Assembly: GCA_014804675.1 (NCBI GenBank) | Contig: JAAUZH010000039.1 | Coordinates: 1 to 64,000 of the forward strand | DNA from: Lachnospiraceae bacterium | GTDB taxonomy: Bacteria > Bacillota > Clostridia > Lachnospirales > Lachnospiraceae | Direction: 5' to 3' | DNA length: 64,000 nucleotides | Part shown: positions 34,114 to 42,900 of the stretch, in pieces | Layout: each line of letters opens with the position of its first letter | How positions within the stretch are numbered: the stretch's first letter is position 1 | Notes under the pieces: generated by a model | The model's input: only the letters and a program-made list of their open reading frames with translations | Database searches by the model: none | What the model was told of the DNA's origin: nothing | Translations under genes and position numbers: made by a program

Positions 34114-34776
34114 GTGGCAGCACATGAATTTGCGGCAGTTGTTTTTGATATGGACGGGATTATATTTGACTCTGAAAGGCGTGTTATCGAATGCTGGAAA
34201 GAGGTTGCGGAGAAATATCACATTTCCGATATAGAACAGGCATGTATTGAGTGCACCGGCATTAATGCGAAGCTTACCAAGATAAAAATGCTTGAGCGCT
34301 ATGGACAGGATTTTCCCTATGACACATATAGAAAGGAAGCGACGGCACTCTTTCAGAGCCGTTACAGCGACGGCAGACTTCCGGTGAAACCCGGTGTGAC
34401 AGAGCTTTTGCAGGTGCTTAAGGAGCGGGGAGTCAAGATTGGGCTTGCCTCATCTACGAGGGAGTATATGGTGCGAAAGGAACTGACCGAGGCGGGACTG
34501 ATCGGGTATTTTGACGAGCTGGTCTGTGGCGATATGGTGGAAAACAGTAAGCCTGCACCGGATATTTTCCTAAAGGCCTGTGAAAGGTTGAAGGTAGAGC
34601 CAAAAGAGGCTTATGGTATTGAGGATTCCCACAACGGCATCCGGGCTTCTGTGGCGGCGGGACTCCATACAATCATGGTGCCGGACGTGCCGGAGGCAAC
34701 AGAGGAAATGTATGAAATTACGGAAGCTGTGCTGCCTTCCCTGATAGAAGTAAAGGCATACTTGTGTGGAGAGTGA
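34114..34776 (+). CDS. HAD family hydrolase, beta-phosphoglucomutase-like
   Basis: This 220-residue haloacid-dehalogenase phosphatase has motif I VFDMDGIIFDSE (nucleophile D and acid/base D), motif II LASSTRE, the motif III Lys in NSKPAPDIFLKA and motif IV GIEDSHNGIRASVAAG. A helical cap domain lies between residues 15 and 80. It probably dephosphorylates or isomerises a sugar phosphate. The start is GTG 34114, 7 bases after AGGAGG; the ATG at 34090 precedes that ribosome site. It appears monocistronic. Confidence 0.87.
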   Translation: MAAHEFAAVVFDMDGIIFDSERRVIECWKEVAEKYHISDIEQACIECTGINAKLTKIKMLERYGQDFPYDTYRKEATALFQSRYSDGRLPVKPGVTELLQVLKERGVKIGLASSTREYMVRKELTEAGLIGYFDELVCGDMVENSKPAPDIFLKACERLKVEPKEAYGIEDSHNGIRASVAAGLHTIMVPDVPEATEEMYEITEAVLPSLIEVKAYLCGE

Positions 34777-34843
34777 CAGGAAATGTAAATTTGGGTATTA
34801 CATGAAATGAAAAAATGTGATACACTTTATAAATCGAGTAGCG

Positions 34844-34896
34844 AAAGAAGCGCGTAAGTCCAGATTAAAATGGATAAACGCGTTTCTTTTTTTGCG
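34844..34896 (+). terminator. Attenuator-like terminator upstream of the MATE gene
   Basis: AAAGAAGCGCGT (34844-34855) pairs with ACGCGTTTCTTT (34878-34889), with inner TCCA/TGGA, then a T-run. It sits about 35 bases before the MATE start and after a promoter-like TGTGATACACT (34816-34826), so it could control entry into the efflux gene. It could also simply end the HAD transcript. Confidence 0.6.
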
Positions 34897-34929
34897 AAAA
34901 TGACCAATAAAATAGCAGGAGGAGTTTAT

Positions 34930-36876
34930 ATGAAAAAAAATAAGATGGCAACAGTTCCTATGAATAAACTGTTCTGGAAAATGGGGCTGCCAATGATTAT
35001 TTCAATGGTCTTACAGGCGTTGTATAATGTTGTTGATAGTATTTTTGTTACAAATATGGGAGAAACAGGGGTTTTGGCCAATCAGGCATTAACCTTGGCT
35101 TTTCCCATTCAAATTATGATTATTGCCATTGGAGTCGGAACGGGAGTTGGTTTAAATGCATTATTATCAAAGAGCCTAGGAGAAAACAATCAGGAGAAAG
35201 TAAATAAAGTTGCAGGAAATGGAATATTCTTAAGCATATGTATCTTTTTCGTATTCTTTTTGTTTGGAATTGTTGGCGCTAAATGGTTTATAACATTATT
35301 TGAAAGTGGAAATATTGAAGTGATTGAAATGGGAACAACATACCTTAGAATTTGCTGCTGCTTTTCACTAGGTGCGATTGGGTATACCGTATATGAAAGA
35401 TTTTTACAGTCAACAGGTAAAACAATGCTTTCAACAATTTCTCAAATTTCAGGAGCAATTGTAAATATTGTGTTAGATTATATATTTATTTACCCCATGG
35501 ACATGGGAGTGTCAGGAGCAGCATGGGCAACTGTAATTGGTCAATTTGTATCATTAGCATTTGCCATGTTCTTCCATTATAAAAAAAATAAAGAAATAGA
35601 AGGAAACATAAAATATATAAAGCCAGAATTAGATTTGATAAAAGGAATATATGCGATTGGCATTTCAGCGGCTCTTATGCAGGCTCTATTGGCAGTTATG
35701 ATGGCGGGTATGAATGCAATTTTAAGTCTGGCGGATGCTGATATTACAATATTGATAGGCTCCTTTGGGATTTATTACAAGATACAACAGATTGCACTAT
35801 TTTCCGCATTTGGATTATCGAATACCATTATCTCTATTCTATCCTTCAATTATGGAATGAAAGACAAACAAAGAGTGGATGATTGTATCAAATATGGAAT
35901 CATTGATATTTTTATAGTAACATTTATTTTGACAATTGTTTTTGAAATTCTGGCGAAACCACTGGCGGGTTTATTTGGCCTTGCAGGGGGAACATCTACA
36001 GAAATAATAGAAGTATGTGCTGTTGCTTTAAGAATTGCCAGTATTGGATACATTTTTATGGGAATTTCAATTGCTATTCAAGGAGTATTGCAATCCGTGA
36101 GATATGCCATGAGGCCCCTTGTTATCTCCTTGTTACGATTAGTTGTATTCGTATTTCCAGTTGCTTATTTATTCACAAAATCAAGCAATGTGACAAATCT
36201 TGTTTGGTGGACATTCCCTATAGCAGAATTGTTAACAGCGATCATTTCTTTATTTATATTAAAAAATTCTTACAATAAAAAGATAAAACCATTAGAATTA
36301 TCTGCAGTATCTTTTAGAACGGAAAACCATTTGATTATTAGTATTTCCCGTGAACATGGGACCAATGGGAAAAAGATTGCAAAAGAAGTTGCTAAAAGAC
36401 TGAATCTATCTTTTTATGACAAAGAAGAAATTAAAAATTTTGCCATTGAAAATAATTTAGCTGGTAGTTTGAGTGAGAGAGATTTGTATAATAATTTTCT
36501 ATCCTTGGATGTGGATAAGAATGCAATGATTTATCAATCAAAAGTGATAAAAGAAATTGCAAAAAAAGAAAGTTGTGTCATTGTAGGCAGAGCAGCCGAT
36601 TATATTTTAAAAGATAATTCCAAACTTATTAAAATATTCTTATATGCACCAATGGATTATAAGATTAACAACATTAAAAGTAATTATAAGGATACAGAAA
36701 AAGCAGCAAAGAAAAATATTGACAAGTCTACGGGGTCAAGAGCTATGTATTATGAAGTTATCTCTAATCAAGTGTGGGGAGCTAAAGAAAACTATGATGC
36801 ATGTTTTGATTGTGAATATGGTAATGATACGACAGTTGATACAATATGCGAATATGTTAAAAATAGAAAGTTATAA
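34930..36876 (+). CDS. MATE efflux transporter fused to a cytidylate-kinase-like domain
   Basis: Residues 1-440 form a MATE exporter with 12 helices (KLFWKMGLPMIISMVLQALY, ALTLAFPIQIMIIAIGVGTG). Residues about 455-648 form a cytidylate kinase-like domain: LIISISREHGTNGKKIAKEV (P-loop-like but without the usual GKS), LNLSFYDKEEIKNFA, and KESCVIVGRAADYILKD. Multidrug exporters normally end after the 12th helix, so this is a true fusion in one frame. ATG 34930 follows AGGAGGAG. The gene is AT-rich relative to the core genes. The kinase-like part may sense nucleotides or modify a substrate; its role is unknown. Confidence 0.85.
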   Translation: MKKNKMATVPMNKLFWKMGLPMIISMVLQALYNVVDSIFVTNMGETGVLANQALTLAFPIQIMIIAIGVGTGVGLNALLSKSLGENNQEKVNKVAGNGIFLSICIFFVFFLFGIVGAKWFITLFESGNIEVIEMGTTYLRICCCFSLGAIGYTVYERFLQSTGKTMLSTISQISGAIVNIVLDYIFIYPMDMGVSGAAWATVIGQFVSLAFAMFFHYKKNKEIEGNIKYIKPELDLIKGIYAIGISAALMQALLAVMMAGMNAILSLADADITILIGSFGIYYKIQQIALFSAFGLSNTIISILSFNYGMKDKQRVDDCIKYGIIDIFIVTFILTIVFEILAKPLAGLFGLAGGTSTEIIEVCAVALRIASIGYIFMGISIAIQGVLQSVRYAMRPLVISLLRLVVFVFPVAYLFTKSSNVTNLVWWTFPIAELLTAIISLFILKNSYNKKIKPLELSAVSFRTENHLIISISREHGTNGKKIAKEVAKRLNLSFYDKEEIKNFAIENNLAGSLSERDLYNNFLSLDVDKNAMIYQSKVIKEIAKKESCVIVGRAADYILKDNSKLIKIFLYAPMDYKINNIKSNYKDTEKAAKKNIDKSTGSRAMYYEVISNQVWGAKENYDACFDCEYGNDTTVDTICEYVKNRKL

Positions 36877-36926
36877 TGTTTGGTTTAATAGTCGAATTAT
36901 AATTTTGAAGTGTGATTTCAACTAGT

Positions 36927-36955
36927 TTGCACAGTCTGTACATATTGTGTATAAT
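36927..36955 (+). promoter_or_regulatory. Promoter of the methyltransferase gene
   Basis: TTGCAC (36927-36932), 17 bp, TATAAT (36950-36955). Confidence 0.7.
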
Positions 36956-37027
36956 CGGTTATATGATTTTGCTGCCCTTGTCTTGCTCTTATGAGGGAAA
37001 GCTTATTTATAGAAAAGAGGTAATCCA

Positions 37028-37645
37028 ATGAAAAATCCGTGGGAAGAAATTCCATTAGCTGATTATGAAAATCATATGAAACTTGATTCCGTTAGACAGT
37101 TGCAGGCTATGAACGAACTGATGAAAGGTCAATTTAATGCTTATCCGGTCTCTAGCGTAATGATATTGGGGATTGCAGGCGGCAATGGTCTTGAGCATAT
37201 ACCAAAAGACAAACTGGAAAGAGTATATGGAGTAGATGTGAATGCCTCCTATTTGAAAGAAGTTGTTGGCAGATACCCTGATTTAGACGGATTTTTGGAA
37301 TGTTTATGTATCAATTTATTGGAAGAAACAAATGAGCTGCCAAAAGCGGATATGGTCATTGCGAATCTGCTTATTGAGTATATAGGCTATGAATGCTTTC
37401 AGAAAACAATCCGGCATGTGAATCCCGAGTATGTTTCCTGTATTATTCAAATTAACATGGAAGATAATTGGGTATCAGATTCCCCTTATCTGCATGTGTT
37501 TGACGGATTGGAGCAAGTACATCATCAAATACAGGAAGATGAATTAACTATCGTTATGAAAGAAATAAATTATTGTTTGATAACCAAAAAGGAACAAATA
37601 TTACCCAATGGAAAAAAACTGGTACAACTTGATTTTAGACAGTAA
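37028..37645 (+). CDS. Class I SAM-dependent methyltransferase
   Basis: The 205-residue protein has the Rossmann motif I SVMILGIAGGNGLEHI, the acidic motif II VYGVDVN, and motif IV KADMVIANLLIEYIG. The small C-terminal strands end LPNGKKLVQLDFRQ. A near-copy of this ending survives in the debris at 19660-19726, so a relative was once present there. Substrate unknown. The ribosome site is AGAGGT. It is single and has its own promoter. Confidence 0.82.
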   Translation: MKNPWEEIPLADYENHMKLDSVRQLQAMNELMKGQFNAYPVSSVMILGIAGGNGLEHIPKDKLERVYGVDVNASYLKEVVGRYPDLDGFLECLCINLLEETNELPKADMVIANLLIEYIGYECFQKTIRHVNPEYVSCIIQINMEDNWVSDSPYLHVFDGLEQVHHQIQEDELTIVMKEINYCLITKKEQILPNGKKLVQLDFRQ

Positions 37646-37717
37646 CTTTTGCTTTCAGGAACTGTGTAATACGTTTACCGTTTTACGGTAGAAAAAGTTC
37701 AAATGATTGTAGCATTT

Positions 37718-37742
37718 GAGCCGCCAAAGTTGTTGGCGGCTC
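37718..37742. terminator. Short GC-rich hairpin
   Basis: GAGCCGCCAA pairs perfectly with TTGGCGGCTC over a 5-nt loop. It lies between the methyltransferase and a convergent HxlR fragment and may terminate either. Confidence 0.6.
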
Positions 37743-37754
37743 ACTTTCTATCAG

Positions 37755-37946
37755 TTAAGAAAATGTATTTTTATACTCTGTTCCCCATTGACACATTGCG
37801 TCCAGAATCGGGCGCATGGATTCTCCCAATTCACTTAGGGAATACTCTACACGAGGTGGTACTTCGGGATAAACCGTTCTGGTAATAATGCCATTCTCTT
37901 CCATGGCACGCAGGGAATCCGTCAATACCTTTTGGCTGATTAACAC
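37755..37946 (-). pseudogene. HxlR family regulator, 3' fragment, copy 1
   Basis: This reads [57 protein letters not shown], the second half of an HxlR winged helix. The first about 40 residues (GGKWKPLIL-type region) are missing. Bases 37792-37886 are repeated at 39199-39293 with one mismatch. Confidence 0.8.
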
Positions 37947-38139
37947 TTACATTCTGCTTATAGTGCAACACTCGAAAAAAGACAAAGAGGAAAGTCGATT
38001 TGGAACAGTTTTGGGTTAGGGTACATAAAAATGTGTAAATACACATAAAATGGGAATGACAGGTTGAAAGTTGCTTGTTTTTAAAGTAAAATACAATTAC
38101 TAAAAAATGTGTATTTGCACAAAAATAAGGAGAACAATA

Positions 38140-39101
38140 ATGGAAATTGAAAGAAATATGTATCTTCAGCAACTGATTCTGAGAAAAGACAATGAAATGA
38201 TAAAAGTAATTCCAGATTTTTATCCAGTGATATTGTAACGGAATTCCGGGGCAGAGGGGATGAAATCAGGGTTTACCCTCTTTCTTTTGCAGAATTCTAT
38301 TCTGTTTATGATGGGGAGTATGAGGATGCATGGAATGATTACATGATTTATGGAGGGCTGCCACAGGTCGCCGAATTTCAAACAGAACGCCAGAAGGCAG
38401 AATATTTAAAAAATATTTTCACAAACGTATATTTAAAGGATGTAGTTGAAAGAAACAGTATTCAAAGCATAGATGGAATAAGTACATTGGTAGATGTTCT
38501 TGCTTCCGCCATTGGGGCTTTGACGAATCCGACGAAGATTTCTAATACTTTTGCAAGTGAACGTCAGACAAGCTATACCAATAAAACCATATCCAGACAT
38601 ATTGATTATCTGGAGGAAGCATTCCTGATTTCAAAATCCAATCGTTATGATATTAAAGGGAGAAAATACATTGGTGCTAGTCTGAAATATTATTTTACTG
38701 ACATAGGTCTTAGAAATGCGAGATTAAATTTCCGGCAGCAAGAACCAACCCATATTATGGAAAATATTGTTTATAATGAATTGCTTATTCGCGGATATAA
38801 TGTTGATACGGGTATTATAGATGTGTATGGAAAAGATAAAGAAGGAAAACGTATCCGCAAGCAGCTTGAGGTTGATTTTGTAGTAAATCAGGGAAGCCAG
38901 AGATATTACGTTCAGGTCGCTTATGACATGACATCAAAGGAAAAGCAGATTCAGGAGTTTCATTCCCTGCGCAATATTCCGGATTCTTTTAAAAAAATAG
39001 TGATTGTCAATGGGGTGACAAAACCCTGGAGGAATGAAGAGGGTTTTGTCATTATGGGAATGAGATATTTTCTTCTGAATCCGGACAGTCTGGAATTCTG
39101 A
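38140..39101 (+). pseudogene. AAA/DUF4143 ATPase with internal deletion
   Basis: A ribosome site (AAGGAGAA) and ATG 38140 begin MEIERNMYLQQLILRKDNEM, the usual start of AAA_14/DUF4143 proteins. The frame stops at 38238. From about 38220 another frame continues with LSSDIVTEFRGRGDEIRVYP, SFAEFYSVY, MIYGGLPQV and a complete DUF4143 C-terminal domain (YYFTDIGLRNARLNF, QLEVDFVVN). About 100 residues holding Walker A and B are gone, so it cannot work as an ATPase. Confidence 0.82.
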
Positions 39102-39198
39102 TATACAGAATAACCCAAAAACTGGTGTGTGATAAACATAACACCCCTTCCATTATTAAATACCCATTTTGGAATATGGCAAATAAGTGGTCAAATGC

Positions 39199-39293
39199 CA
39201 CATTGCGTCCAGAATCGGGCGCATGGATTCTCCCAATTCACTTAGGGAATACTCTACACGAGGTGGTACTTCGGGATAAACTGTTCTGGTAAT
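39199..39293 (-). pseudogene. HxlR fragment, copy 2 (95-bp repeat)
   Basis: 94 of 95 bases are identical to 37792-37886. It encodes the [15 protein letters not shown] part of HxlR. Directly beyond it, the sequence (CGTCTTTGGTTTTCAT with a ribosome site on the minus strand) resembles a gene start joined to the fragment. Confidence 0.75.
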
Positions 39294-39364
39294 TCGTCTT
39301 TGGTTTTCATAGGGTATTTCCTTTCAAAAGTTAGATTTTGATATGGTTCATTGATAACGGGAAT

Positions 39365-39400
39365 TTGTCTGGTTATCTGACTCAACGGATAACCAGACAA
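39365..39400 (-). terminator. Terminator of the DUF6483 gene
   Basis: TTGTCTGGTTATC (39365-39377) pairs with GATAACCAGACAA (39388-39400), a 13-bp stem just beyond the minus-strand stop. Confidence 0.7.
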
Positions 39401-39405
39401 TGTGA

Positions 39406-39789
39406 TTAATAGTCTTTCAAAAACATCTTGGCGATACTGCTTAAACCAAATACATCAGCCACATTTTCCATTCCCAATTTTATTTCTGCCCGGCAGAAAT
39501 CATTTACTTCTAAAAACTCATCTGTTTTATCATTTAAGTAGGAATAAAACAATAGTGCGATTTCTAAACTCCCCATATCCGTATCGCTGATTAAATCATA
39601 TAATCTGTTTTCTGCTTCATTGATTTTTCCAGCGTCAACCATGTCTAACAAATTTTCTAATGTTTCCTTTTCTTCTTTGTTTTCCAACAATTCTACTGTT
39701 GGAGATTCCGTATCAATGTTGAATAATAGTTTTAAAATAGCTCGCACCATTTCTTTAATGAGCCTCATTACATAATCTTGCTCAAACAT
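39406..39789 (-). CDS. DUF6483 family protein
   Basis: This 127-residue, acidic, all-helical protein starts MFEQDYVMRLIKEMVRAILK, the conserved opening of DUF6483 proteins found in Lachnospiraceae. A TPR-like helical repeat follows (LLDMVDAGKINEAENRLYDL). Function unknown. ATG 39789 is 7 bases after AAGGAG; the ATG at 39795 is too close. Confidence 0.7.
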   Translation of the reverse strand: MFEQDYVMRLIKEMVRAILKLLFNIDTESPTVELLENKEEKETLENLLDMVDAGKINEAENRLYDLISDTDMGSLEIALLFYSYLNDKTDEFLEVNDFCRAEIKLGMENVADVFGLSSIAKMFLKDY

Positions 39790-39827
39790 AATCATTCTCC
39801 TTTCTGCTTTTTATTTGCAGAAAAGAT

Positions 39828-40157
39828 TTAATTGTCCATGCGAACTTTTAATGTAACTATGGTATCACCTCGTGGAAGTTTGAATAAATTAGCACAAAAG
39901 CTAATCCATATAACTGCTATCAAAATTTCAAACCAAACATTGAGAATGGTTACACCTTTTGCAGTTTTGACTCTTTCATGGTCTATAAATTTGATATTAA
40001 CTATTTCTTGTTCTTTATCTTCGGCTACTGTTGATGTGATTACTTCACCAAATAAGCCATGAACATTTATTATTCCACAAGGAAATACGGCAACAGATAC
40101 GGACATTGCAAAAAGCACAAAGAATAATCGAATTATCCAATGCTTTTTCTTGCCCAC
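39828..40157 (-). CDS. Hypothetical small membrane protein
   Basis: This 109-residue protein has two hydrophobic segments (about 8-30 and 72-92) with a short external loop between. The start is GTG 40157 after GAAGGTGAT. The family is not recognised. It lies upstream of the DUF6483 gene on the same strand (38 bases apart), so they may be co-transcribed. Confidence 0.6.
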   Translation of the reverse strand: MGKKKHWIIRLFFVLFAMSVSVAVFPCGIINVHGLFGEVITSTVAEDKEQEIVNIKFIDHERVKTAKGVTILNVWFEILIAVIWISFCANLFKLPRGDTIVTLKVRMDN

Positions 40158-40356
40158 AATATCACCTTCAAAAATCCAATTTGTTTAAAGGTATCTTACC
40201 ATAACTATGCCGATATGACTATAATTTTTCCTGGGATTTTTATCATGCCACTGCTTAGCAGTCATACCAAATAATGCCATATACACATTCCCACAGCGCC
40301 TGCGACGGCGGAATCACATTCACCATTTATATCTGGTTAAGAGAAGTAATAGTATT

Positions 40357-41289
40357 CTAATTTTCATATATGGCAGCTACATCATGTATTCTACGCTTCA
40401 TTTCGGCACGAATATATAACGGCTCTAGGCACTCACACTTATTACCAAAACCAAGAAGAATATCGTAGTAATATTCATTCTCTATGAACGGAAAATTAAC
40501 AATGTAATATTCGTCACCATCGGGAGAAAAGTGTTCATAAGTGCAATAATCAAGTACCCTGTCCATGATAGATTTATGAATACGGATTTTTATTGTTGTC
40601 TGCATGGTTTCCAGAATTTCCTCAAAGTCTAAAATCGGTTTTTGATAATCCCGTGGTATAAAATTTTCCTCATTTATTTGTAAATTTGATATGCGGGATA
40701 ATCTGAATAAGCGAAAATCATTTCGTATATGGCAATATCCTTGAAAATACCAATGACCGCTTTTTAAAACAAGCTGATACGGCTCAACTGTCCGTACAGT
40801 TTTCTTTCCGTGATGAGCTATATATTCAAAGGAAACCAGCCTGCAATCCTGCAAAGCTGTTTTGATAATCTCTAAATATGATTGTATGTTCTGGTTGCCA
40901 ATCCAAGGGCTTAAATCTATACATATTTGGTTTGCTTTTAATTCTATGTCATTCGCTTTGTCAGCAGGGATAAAACTTTTGACTTTTGCAAGGGCATTTA
41001 TCAGTTCATTTCCCCGTATCATGTTGGAAAGGCTTGAAAGCCCCATCAGGATAGCGGAAAGGTCAGAAGTCGTAAAAACATTTTTATCAATCTTGTATTT
41101 CTGCATAATTTCAAAGCCGCCCCCCACTCCCGATGCCCCACGGATAGGAATACCCGCCATATTGATAGTGTCTATATCCCGGTAGATCGTGCGGGGCGAC
41201 ACTTCAAACATATCCGCTAATTCCTGCGCCCCTATTCGCTCTTTATCAAGAAGCACCATAATAATACTAATGAGCCTGTCAATTTTCAT
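40357..41289 (-). CDS. WYL-domain transcriptional regulator (YafY/DeoR type)
   Basis: The 310-residue protein has an N-terminal helix-turn-helix (MKIDRLISIIMVLLDKERIG, AQELADMFEVSPRTIYRDID) and a WYL domain (about 135-215, with LVLKSGHWYFQGYCHIRNDF and FRLFRLSRISNLQI), followed by a WCX-like C-terminus. WYL proteins bind nucleic acid or ligands and often regulate neighbours. Start 41289 follows GAAAGGCGG. It is divergent from a PfpI-family gene 121 bases away, its likely target. Confidence 0.87.
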   Translation of the reverse strand: MKIDRLISIIMVLLDKERIGAQELADMFEVSPRTIYRDIDTINMAGIPIRGASGVGGGFEIMQKYKIDKNVFTTSDLSAILMGLSSLSNMIRGNELINALAKVKSFIPADKANDIELKANQICIDLSPWIGNQNIQSYLEIIKTALQDCRLVSFEYIAHHGKKTVRTVEPYQLVLKSGHWYFQGYCHIRNDFRLFRLSRISNLQINEENFIPRDYQKPILDFEEILETMQTTIKIRIHKSIMDRVLDYCTYEHFSPDGDEYYIVNFPFIENEYYYDILLGFGNKCECLEPLYIRAEMKRRIHDVAAIYEN

Positions 41290-41410
41290 CTGATAGCCGC
41301 CTTTCAAAATTTCTTTTACCCTATCTATTGTTGCCATAATGTTGTCAACGATTGCATGATACAATAAAAAAGCAACCAAATCAATGGAACAATGAAAAAG
41401 GAGGAGATTT

Positions 41411-42049
41411 ATGTTTACAATCTATGTTTATGTTCTTGAAACTTTAGCCGACTGGGAATTAGGTTATGTTACTTCGGAGCTACATTCCGGGCGATTTTTC
41501 AAAAAGGATGCCGAGCGTGTATCACTTAAAACAGTCAGCTATTCTAAAGAGCTAATCCATACTATGGGAGGGCTGACAGTCGTACCTGATTGTTTAGTTG
41601 ATGATATTGCTGTAAATGAAACAAGCGTATTGCTGTTACCGGGTGCAGATACATGGAATGACCCAAAACATGGTGCAATTATCAAAAAAGCAAGCGAATT
41701 TCTCTCTTTAGGGGCTACGGTTGGTGCAATTTGCGGGGCTACCGTTGCACTTGCTGATTTTGGATTGTTGGATAGTCGTCGGCATACCAGTAATGGACAG
41801 GGATTTCTTGAAATGTTTTCACCCGCTTATAAAGGACAGGATTTCTATATAGACGAGCCATCTGTAGCAGATAATAACCTTATTACCGCAAATCCTACGT
41901 GCTCTCTGTTGTGGGCAAAACAAATCATTGAGCATTTAGGTGTTTTTCAATCAGACACACTGGAATTTTGGTATGAATATTTTAGTACTGGGAAAGCAGA
42001 ATCTTTCTTTGCCCTCATGCAAACATTACCACCTAACAATAAAAAATGA
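41411..42049 (+). CDS. DJ-1/PfpI family protein
   Basis: The 212-residue protein has a class I amidotransferase-like fold. The nucleophile elbow is GAICGATVALAD (Cys at about 111), with LLLPGADTWND before it and the expected His region HTSNGQGFLEMF. The family includes glyoxalases, deglycases and chaperones; the exact role is unknown. The ribosome site is AAGGAGG. It is divergent from the WYL regulator. Confidence 0.85.
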   Translation: MFTIYVYVLETLADWELGYVTSELHSGRFFKKDAERVSLKTVSYSKELIHTMGGLTVVPDCLVDDIAVNETSVLLLPGADTWNDPKHGAIIKKASEFLSLGATVGAICGATVALADFGLLDSRRHTSNGQGFLEMFSPAYKGQDFYIDEPSVADNNLITANPTCSLLWAKQIIEHLGVFQSDTLEFWYEYFSTGKAESFFALMQTLPPNNKK

Positions 42050-42171
42050 TATATCATCAATAATTTTTTTGATAGGCAGTTACGGGGAGAACAGTAAAAA
42101 TGCTGCCGCATCTTTTTGGCATAAAGTAACCCGTTGACACCATTTCCAGTAGAGGAAAGGGGAAATTTTCT

Positions 42172-42396
42172 ATGGCTTGCACAGAAGCATACAAGGAACA
42201 CATCATGTATACGTTCCACGGCTTTTTGGTTTTTGATGAAATATATACAATAGACAGTGTTGATGCGCAATTGCAAAGTACTGATGTGGTTATTATCACG
42301 CTTCCGGGTACAGCAGAAACAGCGGGAATGTTTGATGCAGAAAGAATAAAAAAGATGAAGGCAAGGCTGGAATTTCTCAAAAAAGGAACAACATAG
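42172..42396 (+). pseudogene. Fragment of D-2-hydroxyacid dehydrogenase
   Basis: The second half reads VDAQLQSTDVVIITLPGTAE, TAGMFDAERIKKMK, the NAD-binding stretch of 2-hydroxyacid dehydrogenases. The flanking catalytic domains are missing, and the first 25 residues do not fit that family. It is a chimeric remnant although a ribosome site (AAAGGGG) precedes ATG 42172. Confidence 0.6.
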
Positions 42397-42402
42397 TATT
42401 TC

Positions 42403-42431
42403 TTGACAAATCAGCTTATAAAATATAATAT
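42403..42431 (+). promoter_or_regulatory. Promoter of the truncated paralogue
   Basis: TTGACA (42403-42408), 17 bp, TAATAT (42426-42431), sharing spacer words with the promoter at 27585-27613. Confidence 0.65.
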
Positions 42432-42457
42432 ATTTTTTAACATTATTTACGATTTTT

Positions 42458-42763
42458 ATGATTTACAAAGGAAAGCACGTATGTGACTTTAAAGACATGT
42501 ATTATTCCGGATACATAGCGGATAATACATTGGTATTGAAAGAATTTACAAGAGGATACTTACAGATTGATTTAACAAAAGTAAAAAGCGTTTTCTATAA
42601 CAGGGTGAGGCTGAATGGTGTTTACATGGCAAATGTGGGTTTTTATGATGAAAATGGCAAAGAGGTAGGGGACAGCCGCAAAATAAAGCAGATGAGCCCA
42701 AAGGCAGCAGATAAACTGCTTGATTTAGTTATGGAACATGCGAATTGGATCGAGAGACATTAA
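42458..42763 (+). CDS. Truncated paralogue of the 27652-28062 gene
   Basis: The 101 residues match the soluble domain of the earlier gene closely (HVCDFKDMYYSGYIADNTLV, NRVRLNGVYMANVGFYDENG, HANWIERH). The N-terminal membrane helix and ribosome site are deleted: the shared promoter region runs straight into the domain, and ATG 42458 has no Shine-Dalgarno. It may be untranslated or may give a soluble form. The giant hairpin H4 lies 138 bases downstream, paralleling H2 after the first copy. Confidence 0.6.
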   Translation: MIYKGKHVCDFKDMYYSGYIADNTLVLKEFTRGYLQIDLTKVKSVFYNRVRLNGVYMANVGFYDENGKEVGDSRKIKQMSPKAADKLLDLVMEHANWIERH

Positions 42764-42900
42764 GCTTCCTTGATGGGCAGGAGCTTTTCGGTTCCCGGCA
42801 GGAGATGGCATATCAGATAGTAGTTATATGGCTTTTGCAAAGCAAGAGCATACCCAAAAGGCTGCTATAGGATATGCCGTTTCTTATGTCCGTTTTTCTT

